The notes beneath the pieces were generated by a model. That model saw only the letters and a list, made by a program, of their open reading frames with translations, had not been told where the DNA came from and did no database searches. From contig JBJOPY010000272.1 in NCBI GenBank assembly GCA_046050405.1, forward strand, positions 1-8,419: DNA of 8,419 nt, given 5' to 3'. Made by a program: the position numbers and the translations under genes. Positions 1-5,575 of this stretch are shown in pieces (the stretch's first letter is position 1; each line of letters starts with the position of its first letter). The DNA comes from JADKCL01 sp046050405 (GTDB lineage Bacteria; Bacteroidota; Bacteroidia; J057; JADKCL01).

Positions 1-85
1 TCGAGCTGCCCTTGCCAACAACGATTCTTTTGAGTTCGCCACGCTCATCCGCAGAGAGCGTCACACGGTATTTTATTTGACACAT
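1..85 (-). CDS. IS630-family transposase, N-terminal fragment cut by window edge
   Basis: Reading the minus strand from an ATG at 85 gives 28 codons that stay open to the window edge. The peptide begins MCQIKYRVTLSADERGEL and continues with a Lys/Gly/Ser-rich stretch. The pattern 'basic residue, Y-x-V-T-L, S/T-x-x-E-R-x-x-L, then K-G-x-S' is what I know from the start of IS630-type (Tc1/mariner-related) transposases, just ahead of their helix-turn-helix DNA-binding domain. The DDE catalytic domain, if present, lies outside the window, so I cannot say whether the element is intact. No convincing terminal inverted repeat could be fixed on the upstream side, although one end of the element should lie there, in the non-coding stretch to the right. 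The family call rests on a short peptide and is moderate. Confidence 0.55.
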   Translation of the reverse strand, partial: MCQIKYRVTLSADERGELKRIVVGKGSS

Positions 86-446
86 CTGCAAAGATCAAGA
101 CTTTTCTCATGATCACATCGCTCACAATCCCCAGCCTCGTTCGGGATTACCGGCAGAAATGTCCACAAAAGTTGAATCTATGTTCTTAGGCTTGACGCGA
201 CACTAGGGGCTTGGATGGAATAGCCGAAAATAGGCGTTGTTTTGCACGCTCGGGAGTTTGCAGGAAATCATGGAATGATGCTGATGGTCCCGTCTGGAAA
301 AAACATGGCTGAATCCTTCGTCGGAACAGTCGTGCATGGAGATTCATCAATAGGACAGCATCTCCATCAACCTGGGGATGCCCCTGCCTTATAGAATTCA
401 TGAGGTGGGATCAAAACCCGCAGAAAGCATTGTCGTACAATAAAGT
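86..446. other. Non-coding stretch beside the transposase; one inverted repeat
   Basis: I see no convincing gene here. The longest minus-strand frame (186-401, 71 codons) has no recognisable domain and no matching start context. Since the transposase reads leftwards, the upstream end of that insertion sequence should fall in this stretch, but I could not identify its terminal repeat or a TA target duplication by eye. One perfect 8-bp inverted repeat, ATGGAGAT (336-343) and ATCTCCAT (360-367), is separated by 16 nt. Confidence 0.4.
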
Positions 447-581
447 ATGAAAACGACAAAAGACCTATCGAACCTACTCATCACCGCCAGCGGTCTGCTG
501 ATCTTGAAGGCCGACCGCGACTTTGAAGTCATGGGTGTCCGGGAAACAGGCGGTGACCTCAGCTTCAAGGTTCGCTCCTGA
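447..581 (+). CDS. Small hypothetical protein, 44 residues
   Basis: ATG at 447 opens 44 codons ending in TGA at 579-581. The protein starts MKTTKDLSNLLITASGLL and ends GGDLSFKVRS. Codon third positions are mostly G or C (ctc, atc, acc, gcc, agc, ctg, gac, gtc, ttc, aag), as in the larger genes of this window, which is the main reason to consider it real. The opposite strand is also open here (398-682), but that reading gives a peptide with little coding character. Residues 8-20 form a hydrophobic segment too short to be a clear membrane helix. A Gly-Gly pair sits at 35-36 but lacks the spaced hydrophobic/acidic residues of a double-glycine export leader. A strong stem-loop covers the stop codon. 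I recognise no family; function unknown. Confidence 0.45.
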   Translation: MKTTKDLSNLLITASGLLILKADRDFEVMGVRETGGDLSFKVRS

Positions 582-599
582 TCCCAGCATCCTGGGATC
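580..599 (+). terminator. Perfect stem-loop over the stop codon of the 44-residue ORF
   Basis: GATCCCAG (580-587) and CTGGGATC (592-599) pair perfectly around a four-base loop, CATC. The stem begins inside the TGA stop codon of the small ORF. No T-run follows on either strand, so it is not a textbook intrinsic terminator. It could protect the 3' end of the message, end transcription weakly, or be a protein-binding palindrome. Confidence 0.4.
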
Positions 600-705
600 T
601 GAAGACGACCGATCCCTGAATCCTGATAAATTGACTGTTGACCATCTCCCCCCTCTCCTCGTATATCTTCAGAGGTTTCCACAAGAAGCTGGCTAAAGCA
701 GGAAA

Positions 706-728
706 AGGCATTCTGCGGAAGAATGCCT
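706..728 (-). terminator. Probable intrinsic terminator for the minus-strand repeat protein
   Basis: AGGCATTCT (706-714) and AGAATGCCT (720-728) form a perfect 9-bp stem with a 5-nt loop. On the minus strand the stem is followed directly by further T residues (complement of the A-run at 703-706), giving a short T-tract. The minus-strand gene ending at 966 is about 240 bases upstream in that direction, which is rather far. The T-tract is only 4-5 long, so the call is moderate. It could also end a plus-strand transcript, where no T-run follows. Confidence 0.45.
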
Positions 729-811
729 CTGACCCTGTTTCAGGCTCCGACGAAGCTCCCCATACCAGAGCAGGAGGGTCTCATCCGAAAAAAGGAGAAA
801 ACTGTCTTCAG

Positions 812-833
812 TGATAAGGGGCTCTCCTTATCA
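812..833. repeat. Perfect 8-bp inverted repeat (stem-loop)
   Basis: TGATAAGG (812-819) and CCTTATCA (826-833) pair perfectly around a 6-nt loop. There is no T-tract on either side, so terminator function is doubtful. Role unknown. Confidence 0.4.
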
Positions 834-965
834 TTACCAAGCCCTGCCGAGACTGTTTGTTGTCCCCATTGCGAAACCGGCTGCCAAGGAGGGTTATAGC
901 GCAGCGGTGCTTAATCACCTTGTAGATCAAGGCCATTGATCCACGGGATCTGCCATACCCGCCTC

Positions 966-1331
966 CTAGACTTTTTTCTTCTTCAGCTGAGCGGACGCAG
1001 AACCGCTAACACCGACTTCCTTCTCCACGGGCTTGCCTTTCTTCAGCTGAGCGGACGCAGAACCGCTGGCGACTTCTTCCTTCACTTCGGGCTTGACTTT
1101 CTGTAGTTGAGCGTTTGCCGATCCACTCGCGACCTCTTCCGCTTCGCTCCTCATCTGTGTGGGTGCAGAGCTGGAACTGTTCGACTCTCCATATTTTGAG
1201 GAGCTTGCCTTGAGTTGAAATGCTGGGGGTGTCATCGACTTCGCCTGAATCGCGTTTTTGGATTTCAGTGCGACCACTTCTTCTTCTTTCTTCTTCCTTT
1301 GAGTGGCTTTAGTGAGCTTAGAACTTTGCAT
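966..1331 (-). CDS. Lys/Ser-rich protein with 20-residue tandem repeats, eCIS-cargo-like N-terminal motif
   Basis: This is a 121-residue, low-complexity, basic protein with no signal peptide, membrane segment or catalytic motif. The N-terminal third is Lys-rich and contains TPPAFQLKASSS. The C-terminal half is three tandem copies of a 20-residue unit of the form (E)EVASGSASAQLKKxKPxxK, the last shortened to end LKKKKV. Short 'x-Q-L-K' patches recur (FQLK, TQMR, AQLQK, AQLKK, AQLKK), mostly 20 residues apart. From memory, PPAFQLKA-like and repeated QLK/QMK motifs are common in the disordered N-terminal parts of DUF4157-type proteins and other large cargo-like proteins of Bacteroidota. This is such a region standing alone, without the downstream metallopeptidase-like domain. 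It may be a stand-alone disordered protein, a nucleic-acid or polyanion binder, or a remnant of a larger gene. The 60-bp DNA repeat could expand or contract. Coding is fairly sure because the repeat unit is a whole number of codons; function is unknown. Confidence 0.6.
   Translation of the reverse strand: MQSSKLTKATQRKKKEEEVVALKSKNAIQAKSMTPPAFQLKASSSKYGESNSSSSAPTQMRSEAEEVASGSANAQLQKVKPEVKEEVASGSASAQLKKGKPVEKEVGVSGSASAQLKKKKV
976..1140. repeat. 60-bp tandem repeat, about 2.7 copies, within the minus-strand gene
   Basis: Copies begin at 981, 1041 and 1101, exactly 60 bp apart. The first 27 bases of the first two are identical (starting cttcagctgagcggacgcag). The third copy is clearly diverged (ctgtagttgagcgtttgccg). 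The gradient means the pair nearest the 3' end of the gene is the youngest duplication. The period is 20 codons, so changes in copy number keep the frame. Confidence 0.8.
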
Positions 1332-1446
1332 CGTTGCTTCATTTTTAATTTACAGGGCACTCGTGAGCATGATCGCGAATGACACTGCGATATAAGGAAC
1401 TCTGAGGATATCTGCAATATCAAGATAAAAAAAGAGGATGCATTCG

Positions 1447-1463
1447 CCATCGCATCGCGATGG
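1447..1463. repeat. Perfect 7-bp stem, 3-nt loop
   Basis: CCATCGC (1447-1453) and GCGATGG (1457-1463) pair perfectly around a three-base loop. It lies in the upstream region of the minus-strand repeat protein. Role unknown: it may be part of a leader structure or an operator. Confidence 0.4.
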
Positions 1464-1486
1464 AAGGCCAGTATGGTGACAATATT

Positions 1487-1510
1487 CGGGACGATGTCTG
1501 AATCGTCCCG
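1487..1510. repeat. Perfect 9-bp stem, 6-nt loop, GC-rich
   Basis: CGGGACGAT (1487-1495) and ATCGTCCCG (1502-1510) pair perfectly; a further T-G wobble is possible at the base. It sits 24 bases from the previous stem-loop in a divergent intergenic region. There is no T-tract, so it is more likely a regulatory site or RNA leader structure than a terminator. Confidence 0.45.
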
Positions 1511-1634
1511 GGATCCATGTCAGCGATCATCAGCTCCCGTGTCAAGATCAGATCAGACGGGATCACCCATCTCGATGGTCTTTAGCTGGTGAGATGATCC
1601 ATGCTGGGGCTGCCCATTCGATCAGGATTCGGAA

Positions 1635-1676
1635 TTTTGATCTAAAAAGTAAATCTTTATATCCGTTTTGTATAAT
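1635..1676 (+). promoter_or_regulatory. Possible promoter for the small gene at 1699
   Basis: The DNA becomes abruptly AT-rich here. It has TTTTGA at 1635-1640, TTTTG at 1666-1670 and an exact TATAAT at 1671-1676, which ends 22 bases before the ATG pair at 1699/1702. It does not match the Bacteroidota TAnnTTTG -7 box, and no good -35 lies at the right distance from TATAAT, so this is only a candidate. Confidence 0.3.
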
Positions 1677-1698
1677 TTCACAGCTATATACACCTCAT

Positions 1699-1941
1699 AT
1701 GATGACTCGATCGAGAGAAGAATATAAGTTCAGGATCAGCTGTAAGCTGAGGTTGCGTGACCATGCGGCGGACAGTGAGTTTGAGTTGAGGTATCACTTG
1801 CTGGGCGAGGCAAGAGAGGAATACAAGACGATCCTGCACGGGCTCTATCGGCGGCGGGATGTCATCGCCTTCAGCATCTGCCTGAACCGTTGCCGCGACC
1901 ACAGCTGGCACCATGCCATCCACGAGGAAATCGTGCAATAG
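1699..1941 (+). CDS. Small hypothetical protein, 80 residues, Arg/Glu/His-rich
   Basis: Two ATG codons in tandem (1699, 1702) open an 80-codon frame ending in TAG at 1939-1941. The longer in-frame start at 1594 would run back through the presumed promoter, so it is not preferred. Third codon positions are strongly G/C in the second half (atc, ctg, cac, gtc, gcc, ttc, agc), which supports this strand over the opposite frame at 1684-1938. The protein is rich in charged residues (SREEYKFR, GEAREEYK, LYRRRD) and ends in a His-rich tail (DHSWHHAIHEEIVQ). It has two Cys in the segment CLNRC. There is no signal peptide or membrane helix, and no family is recognised. The next gene follows 55 bases later on the same strand, so the two may be co-transcribed. 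Confidence 0.45.
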   Translation: MMTRSREEYKFRISCKLRLRDHAADSEFELRYHLLGEAREEYKTILHGLYRRRDVIAFSICLNRCRDHSWHHAIHEEIVQ

Positions 1942-1996
1942 CCGCCGTCGAGTGGTTGTCTTTTCTGGAAATTGTCGTTATTTCGCTATCGACTAC

Positions 1997-2302
1997 ATGA
2001 ATGCGTATTGGATCGACAAGTTCGTCAAGGAACTTCTGGACAAAATGGTGGATGAGCTCCCGGGCTTCCGATGGGATTCGCTCTACACCTCCGAGGAGGA
2101 GCAAGGCAGCACGATGGTCGAACTCAACCTCTTTCGACGAGACGGACAAGAAGCTGCCGGGATGATTGCCTACCAGCTCAAGACAGGGGAAGTGCATCGT
2201 TTCAATTACAAGCCGATCCAATCAGACGCCTCGGAGATGATCGTGGACTTCCTGCTCGATGTGTACAATCTCGAAAGGACATTGTCCGAGGCCGTCAGAT
2301 GA
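1997..2302 (+). CDS. Hypothetical protein, 101 residues
   Basis: The frame is open from an ATG at 1913, but the extra 28 residues are Arg/Cys-rich, overlap the previous gene and look non-coding. I therefore take the ATG at 1997 (MNAYWIDKFVKELLDKMVDE). The protein alternates helix-like and strand-like stretches: an amphipathic helix at 1-22, a strand pair around 34-65 (MVELNLFRRD, AAGMIAYQL, VHRFNYKPI) and a C-terminal helix with acidic faces. It looks like a small soluble alpha/beta protein with no membrane segment and no Cys. Codon use matches the large genes nearby. I recognise no family. The secretion operon begins about 205 bases downstream on the same strand, too far to assume co-transcription. 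Confidence 0.6.
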   Translation: MNAYWIDKFVKELLDKMVDELPGFRWDSLYTSEEEQGSTMVELNLFRRDGQEAAGMIAYQLKTGEVHRFNYKPIQSDASEMIVDFLLDVYNLERTLSEAVR

Positions 2303-2507
2303 TGATCGCCTGTGGTCCTCTGGAAAGTTCTGTTCCTCCATGCTCCACACCTGACCGCGTGGAAGCCATGGTGAAACCGTTTCGAAGTCAAGGCGAAGAA
2401 TGAGGATGGCGCCGAGCCATTTCCGGGAAGATGCCCCAAACATTTGCTTCGAAAAACAGTTTAAAGCCCGAAAATATAGGATCACCACTCCCTACCGAAA
2501 TTAAGAT

Positions 2508-4205
2508 ATGCCCGAAAACCAGCAGACAGAGAGCAAGCTTCGGTCGATTCAGCGACTGTGGCGACTCATCGTATCAGAACGTCCAGACATCACGAGCATT
2601 TACCTCTTTGCCATTGCGGCAGGATTGATCAGCCTGTCGCTACCGCTCGGTATCCAGGCCATCTTCAACTATGTGACGACTGGCCAGGTCTCTACTTCTT
2701 GGGTTGTCTTGGTCGTCGTCGTGGTCCTCGGCGTGGTCGCGAACGGGTTGCTGCAGATTTTTCAGACCTATCTCACGGAAAAGATCCAGCAACGAATCTT
2801 CACAAAATCAGCGATCGAGTTTGCCTACCGGATTCCACGCCTCCGCATGGACTCACTTCGCAAGGAAGTGGCACCCGAGCTTGTCAACCGCTTTTTTGAC
2901 ACGCTCACGGTTCAGAAGGGATTTTCCAAAATGCTCATGGACATCAGTGCATCGTCCTTGCAGATCATTTTTGGAATCCTGCTCCTGTCATTTTACCACC
3001 CCTTTTTCATCGTTTTCGGGATCTTCCTGGCAGTATTGCTTACGGTAGTGCTGTGGATCACAGGGCCTAAGGGGCTTCGTACGAGCATGGAGGAATCGAA
3101 GTACAAGTACAAGGTGGCCTACTGGCTGGAAGAAATGGCGCGAACGCTGGAGTCATTCAAACTTGCCGGGGCGACACGTCTTCCGCTGACCAAGATTGAC
3201 CACCTGGTGAGCAAGTATCTATCAGCCCGTCGGGAGCACTTCAAGGTTCTGATCAGCAACTATGCATTGATCTTAGGATACAAGGTGGTGATCATCTGCG
3301 CCATGCTGGTGATCGGAAGCTTCCTCGTGTTTGACAATCAGCTCAATGTCGGCCAGTTTGTCGCGATCGAGATCGTGCTGATCCTCTTGATGTCGGCGGT
3401 GGAGAAGCTCATCAGGACGTTCGAGACGGTATTCGACGTCTTGACCGCGCTGGAAAAAATCGCGAGCCTGACCGACCTGCCCTTGGAATCGGACAAAGGG
3501 GCGACGGTCTCCACGCATAGCAGCCACGGCCTGTCCTTGAAGATCGAATCACTCACGCTCCGCTTCCCTGACATGGGCGTCCCCCTCGTCAATCATGTCA
3601 ACCTGAACGTGAAGGCTGGGGAATGGGTGAATCTCATCACCTCTGATGAAAGCTTCGTCAAGCACTTCTTCCGGTTGCTGATGGGCTTCTATGGAGGGTA
3701 CCAAGGCAGCATCAGCTTCAATGGAATCCCCTTGCAGAACATTCATCTCGAGGACTTGCGGAATATGACTGGAGGATACTCCACCTTGCAGGAACTGTTT
3801 GACGGCAGCCTGATCGAGAACATCCATATGGGGATCGAAGGTGTCACGCTGGACCGGGTGCTGGAGATCATCTCGGCAGTCGGATTGGATGCCTTCGTCA
3901 GGGGGGAGAAAGACGGCCTCGAAATGCGTTTGCAGCTGGGTGGGGGCAATCTCCCGGAAACGATCTACCGCAAGATCATCCTGGCGAGAAGCCTAGCCAC
4001 CCATCCCTCCCTTCTCCTTCTGAATGACCCCTTTGAAGGATTGAGCGAGGACGATGTGCAAGGGTTCCTCTCCTATGTCCAGAAGTGGATGCCGGGGGCG
4101 ACTGTCATTCTGGCAACCAAGTCCCGTGAATCCAGGAGTTTCATTTCGCAAACCTATTCTGTGAAAGAACAACACCTCCTTTCCTACTCACCTGAAAACA
4201 ACTAG
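2508..4205 (+). CDS. ABC transporter, fused membrane and ATPase domain, with a degenerate ATPase site
   Basis: This 565-residue protein is the inner-membrane component of a type I secretion-like complex. Residues 1-300 form an ABC type-1 exporter membrane domain with about six helices (near 29-53, 64-86, 145-163, 165-184, 249-275, 282-298). There is no N-terminal C39 peptidase domain. Residues 342-555 align over the full length of an ABC ATPase fold. The Walker A region aligns without gaps to GPSGSGKST but reads TSDESFVKH (378-386), losing its glycines and moving the Lys. The signature is LGGGN followed by LPETIYRK (477-488). Walker B reads LLLLND (502-507), with Asp to Asn and catalytic Glu to Asp. 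The switch His is Lys538. The frame is intact and codon use is normal, so this is a maintained pseudo-ATPase rather than a decayed gene. From memory, related Bacteroidota proteins in such operons also have odd signature motifs; some may keep Walker A. It is first in the operon, with the HlyD-type gene 5 bases downstream. Confidence 0.9.
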   Translation: MPENQQTESKLRSIQRLWRLIVSERPDITSIYLFAIAAGLISLSLPLGIQAIFNYVTTGQVSTSWVVLVVVVVLGVVANGLLQIFQTYLTEKIQQRIFTKSAIEFAYRIPRLRMDSLRKEVAPELVNRFFDTLTVQKGFSKMLMDISASSLQIIFGILLLSFYHPFFIVFGIFLAVLLTVVLWITGPKGLRTSMEESKYKYKVAYWLEEMARTLESFKLAGATRLPLTKIDHLVSKYLSARREHFKVLISNYALILGYKVVIICAMLVIGSFLVFDNQLNVGQFVAIEIVLILLMSAVEKLIRTFETVFDVLTALEKIASLTDLPLESDKGATVSTHSSHGLSLKIESLTLRFPDMGVPLVNHVNLNVKAGEWVNLITSDESFVKHFFRLLMGFYGGYQGSISFNGIPLQNIHLEDLRNMTGGYSTLQELFDGSLIENIHMGIEGVTLDRVLEIISAVGLDAFVRGEKDGLEMRLQLGGGNLPETIYRKIILARSLATHPSLLLLNDPFEGLSEDDVQGFLSYVQKWMPGATVILATKSRESRSFISQTYSVKEQHLLSYSPENN

Positions 4206-4210
4206 GGGTT

Positions 4211-5572
4211 ATGCTAAACATCTCGCCAGAGTCCATCACACATCGCATCGACACATCCAGGATCTCCTCCTTTTCCGGGGTAATTTCCGCCAAGAAGGCG
4301 AGGCGAGTCAGCTACATGGTGCTGACCATCATCGGTTTCTTGGGCATTTGCATGATGCTCCCTTGGACGCAGACCATTGACAGCCAAGGATCCCTCACCA
4401 CGCTCCGGGCAGACCACCGGCCGCAGACCATCCATAGCACCATCGCCGGCCGCATTGAAAAATGGTACGTCCAGGAAGGCGATTTCATTCACCAGGGGGA
4501 TACGATCCTGTATCTCTCCGAGATCAAGGATGACTACTTCGACCCCGAGCTGCTCAATCGAACCCAAGCTCAGATCCGGGCAAAGACATCCTCGGTGACA
4601 AGCTATCAAGGCAAATCCGATGCACTGGAACGCCAGGTGTCCGCCTTGCGAGAATCGATGCTGATCAAGACACAGCAGACCATCAACAAGATCCGCCAAG
4701 CCGATCTCAAGATCGATTCGGATTCGATCAGCTTCGAAGCCGCCAAGACCAATCTGGACATCGCGCAGAAGCAATATGAGCGGATGATCTCCCTGTACAA
4801 TAGCGGATTGAAGTCACTGACCGACCTGGAGGCGAGGCAGCTCAAGCTTCAGGAGGCACAGGCAAAGGCCATCTCCGATGAAAACAAGCTGCTCACGAGC
4901 CGCAACGAATTGCTGAATGCCAAGGCAGAACTGTCCAGTGTGCAGAACGAATACGCAGACAAGATCGCCAAGGCACAGAGCGAGAAGTTCGAGGCTCTAT
5001 CCGGCCAGTATGACGCTGTCGCGAATGTGATGAAACTGGAAAACCAATACAGCAACTACTCCTTGCGCCGAGGCCTGTACTTCGTACTAGCACCGCAGAC
5101 GGGATATATTGCACGCCTGATCCGCACTGGTCTCGGGGAGGTGATCAAGGAGGGAGAGGAACTGGTGAGCATCATGCCTGAAAAGACCGAGTCCGCAGTG
5201 GAGCTATATGTCAGGCCCCTGGATCTGCCGCTGGTGCAAAAAGGCAACAAGGTACGCCTGCAGTTCGACGGGTGGCCGGCACTGGTGTTTTCAGGATGGC
5301 CGGGAGCCTCCACTGGAACCTTCGGAGGGGAAGTCGTCGCGATCGACAAGTTCATCAGCCCGAACGGGAAATTCAGAATGCTGGTAATGCCCGACCCCAC
5401 CTCAGCACCTTGGCCTGATGCCTTGCAGTTCGGATCGGGGGCAAGGGGCATGCTTCTGCTCGACGATGTACCGATCTGGTACGAACTCTGGCGAAGACTG
5501 AGCGGATTTCCCCCCAACTTCTACAAAGATGGGGATCCTGCCTCCAAATCTAAGAAATCGAAGGACAAGTAA
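4211..5572 (+). CDS. HlyD-family periplasmic adaptor (membrane fusion) protein
   Basis: This 453-residue protein links the ABC component to the outer-membrane channel. A short cytoplasmic N-terminus with a basic cluster (AKKARR, 27-32) is followed by one membrane helix at about 35-52, giving the inside-to-periplasm orientation of HlyD. The first half of a lipoyl-like domain lies at 72-104 (TIAGRIEKWYVQEGDFIHQG). A long Gln/Lys/Ala/Glu-rich coiled-coil hairpin spans about 113-280. The second lipoyl half is at 291-322 (APQTGYIARLI...VIKEGEELVSIMP), and a beta-barrel and membrane-proximal part runs to about 420. The C-terminal tail is lysine-rich (PASKSKKSKDK), which is unusual for a protein end expected near the membrane. 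It starts 5 bases after the ABC gene and ends 3 bases before the TolC-type gene, so the three are surely one transcript. Family membership is clear; the transported substrate is not. Confidence 0.92.
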   Translation: MLNISPESITHRIDTSRISSFSGVISAKKARRVSYMVLTIIGFLGICMMLPWTQTIDSQGSLTTLRADHRPQTIHSTIAGRIEKWYVQEGDFIHQGDTILYLSEIKDDYFDPELLNRTQAQIRAKTSSVTSYQGKSDALERQVSALRESMLIKTQQTINKIRQADLKIDSDSISFEAAKTNLDIAQKQYERMISLYNSGLKSLTDLEARQLKLQEAQAKAISDENKLLTSRNELLNAKAELSSVQNEYADKIAKAQSEKFEALSGQYDAVANVMKLENQYSNYSLRRGLYFVLAPQTGYIARLIRTGLGEVIKEGEELVSIMPEKTESAVELYVRPLDLPLVQKGNKVRLQFDGWPALVFSGWPGASTGTFGGEVVAIDKFISPNGKFRMLVMPDPTSAPWPDALQFGSGARGMLLLDDVPIWYELWRRLSGFPPNFYKDGDPASKSKKSKDK

Positions 5573-5575
5573 GCT

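Larger units (their letters stand above)
582..965. other. Non-coding stretch with several stem-loops
   Basis: No gene is supported here. The stretch contains the stem-loops listed at 706-728 and 812-833. It also has two mutually exclusive foldings near 918-941: CCTTG/CAAGG with a 5-nt loop, or GATCAA/TTGATC with a 5-nt loop. The part from 891 looks faintly like the 5' half of a tRNA, but no T-arm or acceptor can be completed. It separates a plus-strand small ORF from the 3' end of the minus-strand repeat protein, so both genes could end transcription here. Confidence 0.4.
1332..1698. other. Divergent non-coding region with stem-loops and a GATC cluster
   Basis: It lies between the minus-strand repeat protein and the plus-strand gene at 1699, so it should hold the promoters of both. 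On the minus-strand side the leader is AT-rich (T-run at about 1427-1433 read on that strand), but no TAnnTTTG match was found. It contains two stem-loops (1447-1463, 1487-1510), eight GATC sites between 1512 and 1642, and an imperfect longer inverted repeat, GGATC...ATCTC at 1560-1573 against GAGATGATCC at 1591-1600. The one minus-strand frame that crosses it (1265-1450) overlaps the repeat gene and looks like a chance frame. Confidence 0.5.

Noticed and set aside
186..401. Minus-strand 71-codon frame as a transposon remnant gene
   Set aside because: The peptide shows no transposase motif and could not be tied to the IS630-type fragment; without a database search there is no support.
447..581. 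Double-glycine leader peptide as exporter cargo
   Set aside because: A Gly-Gly pair exists at residues 35-36, but the hydrophobic and acidic residues expected at fixed positions before it are missing, only eight residues follow, and the ABC protein has no C39 peptidase domain.
891..963. tRNA-like stretch (GGGTTAT, AGCGCAGCGG, a CCTTG...CAAGG arm, ATACCC)
   Set aside because: No T-arm with a GTTCRA-type loop can be formed, the anticodon arm has a wrong loop size or a mismatch, and the acceptor halves do not pair over seven bases. At best it is a chance likeness or an eroded fragment.
1871..2221. Minus-strand 116-codon frame opposite the 101-residue gene
   Set aside because: It is the mirror of a plus-strand frame with better codon use and a more protein-like sequence; no domain is visible in it.
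2299..2403. 34-codon plus-strand ORF whose ATG overlaps the stop of the 101-residue gene
   Set aside because: The overlap suggests translational coupling, but the Pro/Ser/Cys-rich peptide has no coding signature and the rest of the frame is a shadow of the upstream gene.
4214..4774. Long minus-strand frame (186 codons) opposite the HlyD-type gene
   Set aside because: Antisense shadow of a clear family member; such open frames are expected opposite GC-rich coding DNA.
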